Shown here: one piece after another, positions 10,274 to 21,444 of the stretch
Numbering within the stretch: the first letter of the stretch is position 1
Layout: every line of letters starts with the position of its first letter
NCBI GenBank assembly: GCA_003569265.1
Contig: BGON01000001.1
Coordinates: forward strand, 124,001-188,000
Direction of reading: 5' to 3'
Length of the DNA stretch: 64,000 nucleotides
Source: Actinomycetota bacterium
GTDB taxonomy: Bacteria; Actinomycetota; Actinomycetes; Nanopelagicales; Nanopelagicaceae
Made by a program: the position numbers and the translations under genes
The notes under the pieces: generated by a model
Databases searched by the model: none
Told to the model about the DNA's origin: nothing
Seen by the model: the letters and a program-made list of their open reading frames with translations, nothing else

Positions 10274-11146
10274 ATCGAGCACGGATTTCTGGTTGTAGAT
10301 AAAGAACCAGGTATGACAAGCCACGATGTTGTGGCTATTGCACGGCGCGCACTTGGTACACGCAAAGTTGGCCATGCGGGAACTCTTGATCCTATGGCTA
10401 CAGGTATTTTGGTTTTAGGGTTTAACAATGGCACTCGCTTGCTGCAATACATTACAAATGGTGACAAGACGTATGAAGCAACTGTCGTTTTAGGTGCTGC
10501 AACAGTCACCGATGATGTTGAGGGTGAAGTGATTTCACGTGGTGATGTTTCTGCAATTGCTGATGCACAAATCCAAGCAGAGATGGCCAAGATGCGTGGA
10601 ACGATCATGCAACGCCCAAGTTCAGTCTCTGCCGTTAAGGTAGATGGTGAGCGAGCATATGATCGCGTGCGAGCTGGAGAAAACGTTGAACTTGCTTCCC
10701 GTGAAGTCACGATTTCACAGTTAGATATAAGAGAAATACGCCACATTGAAAATGCGATTGAAGTTGATATTGAAGTGACTTGTTCTGCCGGCACGTTTAT
10801 CCGTGCGATTGCCCGAGATTGTGGAAATGCACTTGCAGTAGGTGGACACTTGAATGCATTGCGCCGCACGCAAGTTGCTGGTTTTGGTTTAGACAAGGCC
10901 ATCTCGCTAACATCGCTAAAGGCGGGGGAGTTTTCAACCCTTGGATTAGTAGATGTCGCACGAACAGTTTTTAGCTCGCGAGAGCTTGCACTTGATGAAG
11001 TCAATGAACTGTCCTTTGGTCGCCCACTGAGCCCAAATCCAGATGAAGCCATCTATGCCGCAATTTCTGGTCAAGAACTCATTGCCTTGCTGTGTAATAA
11101 GGATGGTTTAGCCAAGCCAATTGCTGTATTCGCGGCCGCTAACTAG
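10274..11146 (+). CDS. truB: tRNA pseudouridine(55) synthase, non-canonical ATC start
   Basis: TruB makes pseudouridine 55 in the T loop of tRNAs. The catalytic motif KVGHAGTLDPMATG contains the nucleophilic Asp. The family N-terminus GFLVVDKEPGMTSHDVV is encoded in frame from 10283, but between the upstream in-frame stop at 10241 and position 10313 there is no ATG, GTG or TTG. The first ATG, at 10313, would remove the first conserved strand. The most economical start is ATC at 10274, six bases after GAGGA. ATC at 10271, which overlaps the rbfA TAA as TAATC, is the alternative. The product is 290 residues, with a C-terminal PUA-like region. The start call is inference; the gene identity is secure. 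Confidence 0.9.
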   Translation: MEHGFLVVDKEPGMTSHDVVAIARRALGTRKVGHAGTLDPMATGILVLGFNNGTRLLQYITNGDKTYEATVVLGAATVTDDVEGEVISRGDVSAIADAQIQAEMAKMRGTIMQRPSSVSAVKVDGERAYDRVRAGENVELASREVTISQLDIREIRHIENAIEVDIEVTCSAGTFIRAIARDCGNALAVGGHLNALRRTQVAGFGLDKAISLTSLKAGEFSTLGLVDVARTVFSSRELALDEVNELSFGRPLSPNPDEAIYAAISGQELIALLCNKDGLAKPIAVFAAAN

Positions 11147-11152
11147 GTCTGA

Positions 11153-11158
11153 GACAAT
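11153..11158 (+). promoter_or_regulatory. Candidate leaderless -10 element for ribF
   Basis: GACAAT ends 6 bases before the ribF ATG at 11165. The gap AGAAAC has no Shine-Dalgarno sequence. Confidence 0.45.
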
Positions 11159-11164
11159 AGAAAC

Positions 11165-12037
11165 ATGAGCGTTGTAGTTATTGGAGTCTTTGATGGTGTC
11201 CATAAGGGCCACCAAGAAGTACTCAATCGTGCCAAAAAGATTGCTGGCGATGAAAAGATAATTGCACTCACTTTTGATCCACATCCAACAACAGTTTTTG
11301 CACCGAATCACGCTCCCACTTTGCTCACCATTTTGACTGATCGGATTGAGCTACTTAAGATTCATAATGCAGACCAAGTTGCAGTAATGAAATTTACGCC
11401 AGAGTTTGCAGCCATGTCACCTGAGGATTTCGTCAATAAAGTTCTAGTAGACCAGCTTGGTGCAACAAAGGTTGTGGTGGGTAAGAACTTCACCTATGGA
11501 TCAAAGGCTGCGGGAAATGTTGATTCATTAAAGGCTCATTCTGGCTTTGAAACGATTGTGCTAGACCTAGAGCCTTCTGAGGGAGAAGTTGTTTCATCCA
11601 CTCGGATCCGCAAGTTAATAGTTGAAGGAAATGTTGAGCAAGCTCGAGCACTTTTAACTAGACCTCATCGCTTAGATGGCATTGTGGTTCATGGTGAAAA
11701 GCGTGGTCGTGAAATTGGTTACCCCACTGCGAATCTGGGAGATCTCGAAAATCAAACAATTCCAGCCGATGGTGTGTATGCAGGATGGTTAAGCGTTGGC
11801 ATTGATAGATGGCCTGCGGCGATATCAATCGGTACTAATCCAACTTTTGATGGTGTTCGAGGCCGTCAGGTTGAGGCATATGCAATTGATCAAGTTGGTT
11901 TAGAGCTCTATTCGCTTAGGGCAACAATTGAATTTGGTTGGCGACTTCGTGAGACATTAAAATTTGATGGACTTGCGCCATTGCTTGATCAAATGGCGAA
12001 AGACTGCGCTAGAGCCCGTGAATTAACCGAGCTTTAG
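11165..12037 (+). CDS. ribF: Bifunctional riboflavin kinase / FMN adenylyltransferase
   Basis: RibF phosphorylates riboflavin to FMN and adenylates FMN to FAD. The 290-residue product has the nucleotidyltransferase domain first (IGVFDGVHKGHQ with the HxGH-like motif, TFDPHP, SSTRIRKLI). The kinase domain follows from about residue 170 (RGREIGYPTANLG, DGVYAGWL, GTNPTF, and EFGWRLRE near the end). The N-terminus is short, with the first strand beginning at residue 2, which fits the proposed leaderless ATG. It is the last gene of the truB-side cluster before rpsO. Confidence 0.96.
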   Translation: MSVVVIGVFDGVHKGHQEVLNRAKKIAGDEKIIALTFDPHPTTVFAPNHAPTLLTILTDRIELLKIHNADQVAVMKFTPEFAAMSPEDFVNKVLVDQLGATKVVVGKNFTYGSKAAGNVDSLKAHSGFETIVLDLEPSEGEVVSSTRIRKLIVEGNVEQARALLTRPHRLDGIVVHGEKRGREIGYPTANLGDLENQTIPADGVYAGWLSVGIDRWPAAISIGTNPTFDGVRGRQVEAYAIDQVGLELYSLRATIEFGWRLRETLKFDGLAPLLDQMAKDCARARELTEL

Positions 12038-12069
12038 GCTCAGGATTTCACCTTATTCGCCCCCGCTGG

Positions 12070-12154
12070 TAATCTTGCCCAGTCCAACGAGAAAGCGAGC
12101 TTTCGTGAGGCAAACCGAAAGCCCTCGTGATCAGAAACCAAGGAGTACTAAAGA
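12070..12154 (+). promoter_or_regulatory. rpsO leader with two competing hairpins
   Basis: A TAATCT (12070-12075) could be a -10 element. Downstream, GAAAG/CTTTC (12091-12095 with 12100-12104) can form a small hairpin. The same CTTTCG (12100-12105) can instead pair with CGAAAG (12116-12121), extended by GAG with CTC. The ribosome binding site AAGGAG lies near 12139. Alternative structures in an rpsO leader are compatible with S15 autoregulation, which is known in several phyla. This is inference from pairing by eye. Confidence 0.4.
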
Positions 12155-12424
12155 ATGGCATTAACACCAGAAGTAACAAAGCAAATTGTCGCGCAGTTCG
12201 GATCTACTCCTACTGACACGGGAAGTCCTGAAGCTCAGGTCGCTTTGCTATCTAAGCGTATTGAAGAAATTACATTACATTTAAAAACCAACCCACATGA
12301 TCACCACAACCGTCGTGGTCTCTTGTTGCTAGTTGGTCGTCGTCGTCGCATTCTTCAATATCTTGCTAAGACAGATATCAACCGTTACCGCGTGATTATC
12401 GAGAAGCTCGGTATTCGCCGCTAA
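12155..12424 (+). CDS. rpsO: 30S ribosomal protein S15
   Basis: S15 is an 89-residue primary 16S rRNA-binding protein of the central domain. It matches the family over its whole length: [20 protein letters not shown], then [20 protein letters not shown] and RRRRILQYL. The start ATG at 12155 follows AAGGAG with good spacing. It is followed by pnp after 163 bases holding paired hairpins, the classic rpsO-pnp arrangement. Confidence 0.98.
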   Translation: MALTPEVTKQIVAQFGSTPTDTGSPEAQVALLSKRIEEITLHLKTNPHDHHNRRGLLLLVGRRRRILQYLAKTDINRYRVIIEKLGIRR

Positions 12425-12475
12425 TTAAGTAATACCTACACCACTTCACGGCAAATGGTCCTCGGTAGTGGTTTC

Positions 12476-12509
12476 CGCACAAATCATTGTGCGTGAACTT
12501 CGATCGAAG
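12476..12509 (+). promoter_or_regulatory. Hairpin pair in the rpsO-pnp spacer
   Basis: CGCACAA (12476-12482) and TTGTGCG (12487-12493) form a perfect 7-bp stem with loop ATCA. Four bases later CTTCGATCGAAG (12498-12509) is a perfect palindrome. There is no U-tract, so this is not a typical terminator. In E. coli the corresponding spacer holds an RNase III site that controls pnp; the same role here is inference. Confidence 0.5.
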
Positions 12510-12587
12510 ATTCATTTCTCCTTTAAGTGGGTAGTAACCACGATGTGACTTGCAATGAGTTGCGTCCATAGTAATAAAGGAGGACCC

Positions 12588-14792
12588 ATGGAGGGTCAAG
12601 AGGTTCAGTCAGCCGTTGCAGTTATTGATAACGGAAAATTTGGAAAACGAGAGATTCGTTTTGAAACAGGACGCCTAGCGCGTCAAGCAGCAGGAGCAGC
12701 AGCAGTATTTCTAGATGATCAAACAATGATCTTCTCGGCTACAACTGCATCAAAGACTCCTAAAGATCAATTTGATTTCTTTCCTTTAACAGTTGATGTT
12801 GAAGAGAAGATGTATGCAGTTGGTCGTATTCCAGGATCATTCTTCCGTCGTGAAGGTCGTCCATCAGAAGATGCAATTCTTACGTGTCGTTTAATCGACC
12901 GTCCATTGCGTCCATCATTTGTTAAGGGACTTCGTAATGAAGTTCAAATCGTTGTGACAGTAATGGCACTTGATCCAGACCACATGTATGACGTGATCGC
13001 GATCAACGCTGCTTCAATGTCAACACAACTTGCAGGTTTGCCTTTCTCTGGCCCAATCGGTGGCGTTCGCGTTGCTTTGATTGATGGACAGTGGGTTGCA
13101 TTCCCTAACCATTCACAGGTTGCAAATGCAGTCTTTGACATGGTTGTTGCTGGTCGCATAAGCGATGATGGCGATGTTGCAATTATGATGGTTGAAGCAG
13201 AAGCAACAACAAAGACAATCGAGCTCATCAAGGGCGGAGCACCAACTCCTAATGAGGAAGTTGTTGCACAAGGTCTTGATGCTGCAAAGCCATTTATTAA
13301 GATTCTCTGCCAAGCACAGTCAAAGCTTGCAAAGGTGGCTGCAAAGCCAACTGCTGAGTTCCCAGTCTTTCTTGATTATCAAGATGATGTATTCGCAGCT
13401 GTTGAAAAGGCAGTCGGAAAAGATCTTGCTAAGGCGCTAACAATTTCTGGAAAGCAAGAACGCGAAACAAAGATTGATGAGATTTCTGCATCAACTAAGG
13501 AATCAGTCTCTGCTGCCTTTGAAGGCCGCGAAAAGGAAGTTCCTGCAGCGTTTCGTTCATTAACTAAGAAGCTTGTTCGCCAGCGCGTTTTGCGTGACAA
13601 GATCCGTATCGATGGACGTGGATTGCGCGATATCCGTGCACTATCTGCAGAGGTTGAAGTAATTCCTCGAGTTCACGGTTCAGCAATCTTTGAACGTGGA
13701 GAGACACAGATTCTTGGAATCACGACTCTTAACATGCTCAAGATGGAACAACAGCTAGATACGTTGAACCCTGAAAACCATAAGCGTTATATGCACAACT
13801 ACAACTTCCCACCATATTCAACTGGTGAAACAGGTCGTGTTGGTACACCTAAGCGTCGCGAAATCGGCCACGGTGCACTTGCTGAGCGTGCATTAATTCC
13901 AGTACTTCCAACTCGCGAAGAGTTCCCTTACGCAATCCGTCAGGTCTCTGAAGCACTTGGTTCGAATGGATCAACATCTATGGGATCTGTGTGTGCATCA
14001 ACTCTTGCGCTTTATAACGCAGGCGTTCCACTACGCGCACCAGTTGCAGGTATTGCAATGGGTCTTATCTCTGACACTGTCGATGGCAAGGTCGAGTACG
14101 TAGCACTCACAGACATCCTTGGTGCAGAAGATGCATTTGGCGATATGGACTTTAAAGTCGCTGGAACAAAGGATTTCGTTACAGCGCTGCAGCTAGATAC
14201 AAAGCTAGATGGAATTCCTGCTTCAGTTCTAGCTGGTGCACTGCACCAAGCTAAGGAAGCGCGTCTTGCGATTTTAGATGTAATGAATGAAGCAATTGAT
14301 GGCCCAGATGAGATGAGCCCATTTGCTCCACGCATTATCTCTGTGAAGATTCCAGTTGATCAGATCGGCGCAGTAATCGGGCCTAAGGGCAAGATTATTA
14401 ACCAGATCCAAGATGAAACTGGCGCAGATATTTCAATTGAAGATGACGGCACAATTTATATCGGCGCAGTTGATGGTCCATCAGCTGAAGCTGCACGTGC
14501 TCAAATCAATGCAATTGCTAACCCACAGATGCCAGAAGTTGGAGAGCGCTACCTCGGTACCGTTGTAAAGCTTGCAGCATTTGGTGCCTTCATCTCATTG
14601 ATGCCAGGTAAAGATGGCTTGCTCCACGTATCTCAGATTCGCAAGATGCATGGCGGAAAGCGCATTGAAAACTTGGAAGAAGTCATGAAGGTTGGAGACA
14701 AGGTTCAGGTTGAAATCGGCGAGATTGATCCAAAGGGCAAGTTGTCTTTGGTTCCAGTTCTTGAAGATGGAACAACTGGTTCTGCAGAATAA
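12588..14792 (+). CDS. pnp: Polyribonucleotide nucleotidyltransferase (PNPase)
   Basis: PNPase degrades RNA 3'-5' by phosphorolysis and in Actinobacteria can also add tails. The 734-residue product has two RNase PH domains ([13 protein letters not shown] and [20 protein letters not shown]), the [10 protein letters not shown] and [14 protein letters not shown] motifs, a KH domain ([19 protein letters not shown]) and a C-terminal S1 domain. The start at ATG 12588 is fixed by a strong AAAGGAGG just upstream and by the [18 protein letters not shown] start. An in-frame ATG at 12555 is upstream of that site and is rejected. The stop directly abuts the next ATG. Confidence 0.97.
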   Translation: MEGQEVQSAVAVIDNGKFGKREIRFETGRLARQAAGAAAVFLDDQTMIFSATTASKTPKDQFDFFPLTVDVEEKMYAVGRIPGSFFRREGRPSEDAILTCRLIDRPLRPSFVKGLRNEVQIVVTVMALDPDHMYDVIAINAASMSTQLAGLPFSGPIGGVRVALIDGQWVAFPNHSQVANAVFDMVVAGRISDDGDVAIMMVEAEATTKTIELIKGGAPTPNEEVVAQGLDAAKPFIKILCQAQSKLAKVAAKPTAEFPVFLDYQDDVFAAVEKAVGKDLAKALTISGKQERETKIDEISASTKESVSAAFEGREKEVPAAFRSLTKKLVRQRVLRDKIRIDGRGLRDIRALSAEVEVIPRVHGSAIFERGETQILGITTLNMLKMEQQLDTLNPENHKRYMHNYNFPPYSTGETGRVGTPKRREIGHGALAERALIPVLPTREEFPYAIRQVSEALGSNGSTSMGSVCASTLALYNAGVPLRAPVAGIAMGLISDTVDGKVEYVALTDILGAEDAFGDMDFKVAGTKDFVTALQLDTKLDGIPASVLAGALHQAKEARLAILDVMNEAIDGPDEMSPFAPRIISVKIPVDQIGAVIGPKGKIINQIQDETGADISIEDDGTIYIGAVDGPSAEAARAQINAIANPQMPEVGERYLGTVVKLAAFGAFISLMPGKDGLLHVSQIRKMHGGKRIENLEEVMKVGDKVQVEIGEIDPKGKLSLVPVLEDGTTGSAE

Positions 14793-16801
<2,009 letters not shown>

Positions 16802-16813
16802 AGGGAGATCCAC

Positions 16814-17071
16814 ATGTCAAAAGATCAAATCACAATGTATGGCGCTGACTGGTGCGGAGATTGCCGCCGTTCAAAGCGTCTATTTGAAGAGTTAAATGTT
16901 GAATACACACTTATCGATGTTGATGCTGATCTAAGTGCTGCTGATAAAGTCAAAGAGATTAATGGCGGCGCGCAGTCAATTCCTGTGATTGTTTTCTCTG
17001 ACGGTACGCACTTAACTGAGCCTTCAGATAATGACTTGAAGGCAAAGCTTCAAGCTCTCAAAATTATCTAA
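16814..17071 (+). CDS. Mycoredoxin/glutaredoxin-like thiol protein
   Basis: This 85-residue thioredoxin-fold protein has a CGDC active site in the YGADWCGDCRRSKRLFEEL motif, the cis-proline segment AQSIPVIVF and the downstream DGTHLTEPS. Mycoredoxins reduce mycothiol mixed disulfides in Actinobacteria. The CxxC sequence here (CGDC) differs from the more common CGYC or CPYC, so the exact partner is uncertain. The ribosome binding site GGGAG precedes the ATG. The gene ends convergent with azlD, overlapping it by four bases. Confidence 0.85.
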   Translation: MSKDQITMYGADWCGDCRRSKRLFEELNVEYTLIDVDADLSAADKVKEINGGAQSIPVIVFSDGTHLTEPSDNDLKAKLQALKII

Positions 17072-17376
17072 AGCCAGTTATAGATTGCAGCTGATGTGAA
17101 GGCTGCGCTGAGTACTACGACTGGAAATGGTGCTTTAAGAATAAGAGCTAGAACTGCAGCCGATACGCCTGCCAAGCGATGATCAATCATGAGCTGAGTT
17201 TTTTCGGTAAAGGTCTGCACGGCAACCAGAGCACTCAGCAGTGCAATAGGAATAAGAGCATTAATGGATTGCACTTTAGGGTGGGCAAAAATTCTCTCTG
17301 GAACGTTATGGCCAGCGTATTTAAGGGCGAAAGCAATAACGCTCGTGCCTATCGTTGCTATCCAAAATGAGTTCAT
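17068..17376 (-). CDS. azlD: AzlD-type small subunit of branched-chain amino acid exporter
   Basis: This is a 102-residue hydrophobic protein with about four membrane segments, of the length and pattern of AzlD (N-terminal WIATIGTSVIAFALKYAGHN and a central PIALLSALVAVQTF). AzlC and AzlD pair to export branched-chain amino acids or related compounds. The gene starts inside the last codons of azlC (4-base overlap), which indicates coupled translation. It ends tail-to-tail against the mycoredoxin gene. Confidence 0.85.
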   Translation of the reverse strand: MNSFWIATIGTSVIAFALKYAGHNVPERIFAHPKVQSINALIPIALLSALVAVQTFTEKTQLMIDHRLAGVSAAVLALILKAPFPVVVLSAAFTSAAIYNWL

Positions 17377-18035
17377 TTGCGCAATCCAACCGCTACGGCA
17401 ATAAATGCAGTTGCAATGATTGGCAGCCCTGCCGGCAAAATCGGTGTCATGGCTAGAGCAAAGATCACACAGCCAATGGCAAGGAAGCGATCTCGATTAG
17501 TTTGTAAGCGTGGCCATACCAGACCAAGAAACGCGGCTGGCACAGCAGAATCAAGACCCCATGCACGGATATCTCCCATGGCTTGCGCGCCAAGGGCTCC
17601 TGCTAATGTGAATAAGTTCCAGAATAAAAAGACACCAAATCCAGTGAGCCAAAAACCTTGTCGCATGGCGCTTTCTCCGCGAACTTCTTGACCGAGTGCA
17701 ACAGCAGTTGATTCATCAATAGTGATTTGGGCGGCAATGATTCGCTTGAATCCCTTTACTTTTAAACGCGGTGCCATGATCACGCCATACACACCATTTC
17801 GAATTCCAAGTAAGGAAGCAGTTGCAATTCCACTTATTGCACCACCACCAGCACCGAGAACTCCAATAACTGCGAACTGTGATGCACCAGAAAATGTTAG
17901 AAGTGATAACAAGCACGTTTGTAGAACTGAAAAGCCATTTGCAACCGCAGCTGCTCCAAAAGCGGTTCCATAGGCCCCGACTGTGATGGAAACGCTCAGA
18001 GAATCGCGCAATGTGGTGGATTCAATTCTGGACAC
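17373..18035 (-). CDS. azlC: AzlC-type large subunit of branched-chain amino acid exporter
   Basis: This 220-residue protein has about six to seven membrane helices and the AzlC signature: SLLTFSGASQFAVIGVL near the N-terminus, then GIRNGVYGVIMAP, and ITIDESTAVAL. It starts at a GTG (18035). CAGAAT lies 6 bases before that start on the minus strand, a weak leaderless -10 candidate. It forms a two-gene operon with azlD. The pair is transcribed divergently from thyX. Confidence 0.88.
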   Translation of the reverse strand: MSRIESTTLRDSLSVSITVGAYGTAFGAAAVANGFSVLQTCLLSLLTFSGASQFAVIGVLGAGGGAISGIATASLLGIRNGVYGVIMAPRLKVKGFKRIIAAQITIDESTAVALGQEVRGESAMRQGFWLTGFGVFLFWNLFTLAGALGAQAMGDIRAWGLDSAVPAAFLGLVWPRLQTNRDRFLAIGCVIFALAMTPILPAGLPIIATAFIAVAVGLRK

Positions 18036-18082
18036 GCAGACATTCTGCCGTAGATATCCAAAGACTCAAACCCAGCCCCTTA

Positions 18083-18088
18083 TAAGGT
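18083..18088 (+). promoter_or_regulatory. Candidate leaderless -10 element for thyX
   Basis: TAAGGT ends 6 bases before the thyX ATG at 18095. The overlapping AAGGTGAG could instead serve as a ribosome binding site, so this case is ambiguous. Confidence 0.35.
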
Positions 18089-18094
18089 GAGCCC

Positions 18095-18814
18095 ATGCCT
18101 GAGGAAATCATATTTAGAGACGATGTAACCGTTGAATTAGTAAAAGCCAGTGCGAGTGATGCCGATGTAATCTGGGCAGCACGTGTTTCAACTGCAGGTG
18201 AACAGTCAATGGAAGAGATTGGTGAAGACCCAGCTCGCTCTGCTGGATTGATCAACTACCTCGCACGTGAGCGCCATGGCTCACCTTTTGAACATACCTC
18301 AATGACTTTCTTTATCTCAGCACCAATTTTTGTTTTCCGTGAATTCATGCGCCATCGCATCGCTTCATACAATGAAGAAAGTGGTCGCTACCGCGAATTA
18401 AAACCTGTTTTCTATATTCCATCTAAGGAGCGCAAACTCATTCAAGTTGGAAAAACTGGTGCCTACACATTTGAAGATGGCACAACGCAGCAGTTTGAAA
18501 TTACTGTGAGCTCAATGAAGGCTGCTTACGTAGTTGCATATGATAGTTATCAAAAGATGTTGGATGCAGGAGTTGCCCGCGAAGTTGCGCGTGCTGTTTT
18601 ACCTGTGGCTACATATTCATCCATGTATGTTTCTATGAATGCCCGTGCACTTATGAACTTTTTATCCCTTCGCACATCCCGTGAAGGCTCACACTTTCCA
18701 AGCTACCCACAACGTGAAATTGAGATGGTGGCCGAGAAAATGGAAGCCGAATTCGCGAAATTAATGCCGCTCACATACGCAGCCTTTGAAAAGTCTGGTC
18801 GCATCGCCCCATAA
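18095..18814 (+). CDS. thyX: Flavin-dependent thymidylate synthase
   Basis: ThyX methylates dUMP to dTMP using methylene-tetrahydrofolate, FAD and NADPH. The 239-residue product carries the diagnostic motif RHRIASYNEESGRY at about residues 86-99, and the FEHTSMTFFI and ALMNFLSLRTS segments line the active site. The gene order thyX-dapA-rnj is conserved in Actinobacteria (Rv2754c-Rv2752c). Its own 3' end nearly touches the dapA promoter. Confidence 0.97.
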   Translation: MPEEIIFRDDVTVELVKASASDADVIWAARVSTAGEQSMEEIGEDPARSAGLINYLARERHGSPFEHTSMTFFISAPIFVFREFMRHRIASYNEESGRYRELKPVFYIPSKERKLIQVGKTGAYTFEDGTTQQFEITVSSMKAAYVVAYDSYQKMLDAGVAREVARAVLPVATYSSMYVSMNARALMNFLSLRTSREGSHFPSYPQREIEMVAEKMEAEFAKLMPLTYAAFEKSGRIAP

Positions 18815-18820
18815 AACGGG

Positions 18821-18826
18821 TAGAGT
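18821..18826 (+). promoter_or_regulatory. Candidate leaderless -10 element for dapA
   Basis: TAGAGT ends 7 bases before the dapA ATG at 18834. The gap TACCGGC has no Shine-Dalgarno sequence. Confidence 0.5.
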
Positions 18827-18833
18827 TACCGGC

Positions 18834-19724
18834 ATGAGTACGCCAGCGCCATTTGGCCGCATGTTGACCGCAATGGTCACGCCATTTAAAAAAGATGGCT
18901 CCATTGATTGGGCTGGCGTTGAAAAAATCGCTGATCACCTCGTTAAAACCGGTCATGATGGCATTGTCGTCAATGGCACAACAGGTGAAGCTCCTACGAC
19001 TAAATCCTCTGAAAAAGAGGAGATTATTAAAGTTGTTAAGCGTGCAGTTGGCTCCAATATCAAAGTTGTTTCAGGTGCTGGCGATAATGAAACTGATTAT
19101 TCAATCAATCAAGCCAAGCGCAGCGAAGCTGCTGGTGCCGATGGAATTTTGGTAGTTACTCCTTATTACAACAAGCCACCACAGGCTGGTATCAAGGCTC
19201 ACTTCTTGGCAATGGCTAATGCAACTGGTTTACCAATGATGCTCTATGACATTCCTGGTCGCACAGGTGTTGAGATTGAATCTGACACAATCGTTGAACT
19301 CTTCGAACACCCTTCAATTGTTGCCCTCAAAGATGCTAAAGGAAACGTTGCAGCAACGTCTTGGGTAATCAAGCGCTGTGGAATCCCTGTGTATTCAGGT
19401 GATGACATCCTTAACTTGCCACTTCTATCAGTGGGAGCAGTTGGCTTTATTTCAGTGTGTGGGCACACAGTTGGATCACAACTCAAAGAGATGCTTAACG
19501 CTTGGTTTGCAGGCAATCCTGCTCGCGCACTAGAAATTCATCAGCAATTACTCCCAGTATTTACTGGAACGTTCCGCACACAAGGTGCCATCATGACTAA
19601 AGCTGCACTGACATTAATGGGTCTACCTGGTGGGTATACCCGTCTTCCTCTAGTCGATGCAACAGATGCGCAAGTTGCGCAGTTGCGTGACGACCTACGC
19701 GCAGGTGGCGTAGCAATTAAATAA
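18834..19724 (+). CDS. dapA: 4-hydroxy-tetrahydrodipicolinate synthase
   Basis: DapA condenses pyruvate with aspartate semialdehyde, the first committed step to diaminopimelate and lysine. The 296-residue TIM-barrel enzyme shows GTTGEAPTT, VVTPYYNKPPQ with the catalytic Tyr, LYDIPGRTGV, and ALKDAKG with the Schiff-base lysine. I start it at ATG 18834 (MSTPAPFGRMLTAMVTPF). An in-frame ATG at 18786 lies within thyX and would add a non-conserved leader. The stop overlaps the rnj ATG by one base (TAATG). Confidence 0.96.
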   Translation: MSTPAPFGRMLTAMVTPFKKDGSIDWAGVEKIADHLVKTGHDGIVVNGTTGEAPTTKSSEKEEIIKVVKRAVGSNIKVVSGAGDNETDYSINQAKRSEAAGADGILVVTPYYNKPPQAGIKAHFLAMANATGLPMMLYDIPGRTGVEIESDTIVELFEHPSIVALKDAKGNVAATSWVIKRCGIPVYSGDDILNLPLLSVGAVGFISVCGHTVGSQLKEMLNAWFAGNPARALEIHQQLLPVFTGTFRTQGAIMTKAALTLMGLPGGYTRLPLVDATDAQVAQLRDDLRAGGVAIK

Positions 19725-21406
19725 TGAATCATCCTCACCCAGATCTTGGATTACCCTCACCTTTAGTAAAAGGGGGATTGCGCATTGTCGCCCTTGGCGG
19801 CTTAGGTGAAATCGGTCGAAACATGACCGTATTTGAAACTAAAGGAAAGCTACTCATTGTTGACTGCGGTGTTTTATTTCCTGAAGACACACAGCCAGGA
19901 ATCGATTTAATTCTTCCCGATTTCTCATATATCCGTGATCGTCTAGATGATGTTGTTGGAGTCTTTTTAACGCATGGCCACGAAGACCATATCGGTGCGC
20001 TTCCTTATCTACTGCGCGAACGAGGTGACATTGCCATTTATGGATCAGCACTCACATTGGCTCTGATTACAGCAAAGCTTAAAGAGCATCGAATTACTCC
20101 ACTTACACGCGAAGTTCGTGAAGGTGGACATGAAGATGTTGGACCTTTTGAACTTGAATTTGTTGCCGTGAATCACTCAATTCCAGATGCATTAGCAGTT
20201 GTGATTAACACTGATGCAGGCCGAGTATTAGCAACAGGTGATTTTAAGATGGATCAGTTACCACTTGATGGTCGCATTACAGATCTGCGCACCTTTGCTC
20301 GTTTGGGTGAAGAAGGCATTGACCTATTTATGGTTGATTCAACTAATGCTGACATTCCAGGCTTTACTCCTTCAGAGCGCGAAATTATGCCCGCACTCAA
20401 TCGCGTTATCGGTTCAACTAAGCGCCGGGTAATTGTTGCTTCATTTTCATCCCATGTGCACCGCGTTCAGCAGGTGATAGACACAGCATTAATTCACAAT
20501 AGAAAAGTTATCTTTATTGGTCGCTCCATGGTTCGTAATATGAAGATTGCACAAGATATGGGTTACCTAACAGTTCCACCTGGAATTGTTATGGATGCAA
20601 AGGATTTGGATTCTTTTGATGACAATGTTGTTTTGATTTGCACAGGTTCACAAGGTGAACCAATGGCAGCGCTATCTCGAATGGCAAATGGTGACCATCA
20701 GATCCGTGTGGGCGAAGGCGACACAGTTATTCTGGCTTCATCACTCATTCCTGGAAATGAAAACTCTGTCTTTAGAGTTATCAACGAACTCACTCGCTTT
20801 GGTGCCAAAGTAGTTCATAAAGCAAATGCCATGGTCCACGTCTCAGGTCATGCTGCCGCGGGCGAACTTCTCTACTGCTACAACATCGTTAAGCCACGCT
20901 ATGTCATGCCTATTCATGGCGAGTGGCGGCATATGAAGGCAAATGCTGAACTTGCAATTCAATCCGGAGTCCCACGATCAAATGCCTTGATTATTGAAAA
21001 TGGCGTTGTGGTGGATTTAATCAATCATGAAGCACAAGTTGTTGGTTCAGTGCCTTGTGGCTTTGTTTATGTTGATGGACAGAGTATTGGCGACATTACA
21101 GAGGCATCACTGAAGGATCGTCGCATTCTTGGTGAAGAGGGATTCATTTCTGTCATTGTGGTGATTGATTCACAAACTGGAAAGATCGTTGCCGGACCTG
21201 ATATTCATGCACGTGGTTTCAATGAAGATATGGCGCTCTTTGATGATGTTAAATTAAAGATCGAAAAGGCGTTGGCGGCAGCTGTTGCCGAAGGAATTAA
21301 TGGAACACATCAGCTTTCACAGATTGTGCGAAAAACCGTTGGTGGATGGGTTGGGGGAGAACATCGTCGAAAGCCGATGATTGTCCCTGTTGTTATTGAA
21401 GTTTAA
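19724..21406 (+). CDS. rnj: Ribonuclease J
   Basis: RNase J is a metallo-beta-lactamase/beta-CASP nuclease with 5'-3' exonuclease and endonuclease activity in mRNA turnover and rRNA processing. The 560-residue product has the zinc motif HGHEDHIGALPYLL at about residues 85-98, ATGDFKMDQ, and the beta-CASP region with STNADIPGFTPSE and ASFSSHVHRVQQVI. The HVSGHAAAGEL and MPIHGEWRH motifs and a C-terminal domain follow. It is coupled to dapA by a one-base stop/start overlap. Together with pnp and rnc it makes three RNA-decay or processing enzymes in this window. Confidence 0.96.
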   Translation: MNHPHPDLGLPSPLVKGGLRIVALGGLGEIGRNMTVFETKGKLLIVDCGVLFPEDTQPGIDLILPDFSYIRDRLDDVVGVFLTHGHEDHIGALPYLLRERGDIAIYGSALTLALITAKLKEHRITPLTREVREGGHEDVGPFELEFVAVNHSIPDALAVVINTDAGRVLATGDFKMDQLPLDGRITDLRTFARLGEEGIDLFMVDSTNADIPGFTPSEREIMPALNRVIGSTKRRVIVASFSSHVHRVQQVIDTALIHNRKVIFIGRSMVRNMKIAQDMGYLTVPPGIVMDAKDLDSFDDNVVLICTGSQGEPMAALSRMANGDHQIRVGEGDTVILASSLIPGNENSVFRVINELTRFGAKVVHKANAMVHVSGHAAAGELLYCYNIVKPRYVMPIHGEWRHMKANAELAIQSGVPRSNALIIENGVVVDLINHEAQVVGSVPCGFVYVDGQSIGDITEASLKDRRILGEEGFISVIVVIDSQTGKIVAGPDIHARGFNEDMALFDDVKLKIEKALAAAVAEGINGTHQLSQIVRKTVGGWVGGEHRRKPMIVPVVIEV

Positions 21407-21444
21407 GAACGGCGCGCCTAGGCGCTAAGAAATTACTCATCCTT

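Noticed and set aside
10313-10315. ATG as the truB start
   Set aside because: It would remove the conserved strand GFLVVDKEPG that precedes it.
10255-11052. 265-codon minus-strand frame opposite truB
   Set aside because: Serine/threonine-rich shadow of a conserved gene on the other strand.
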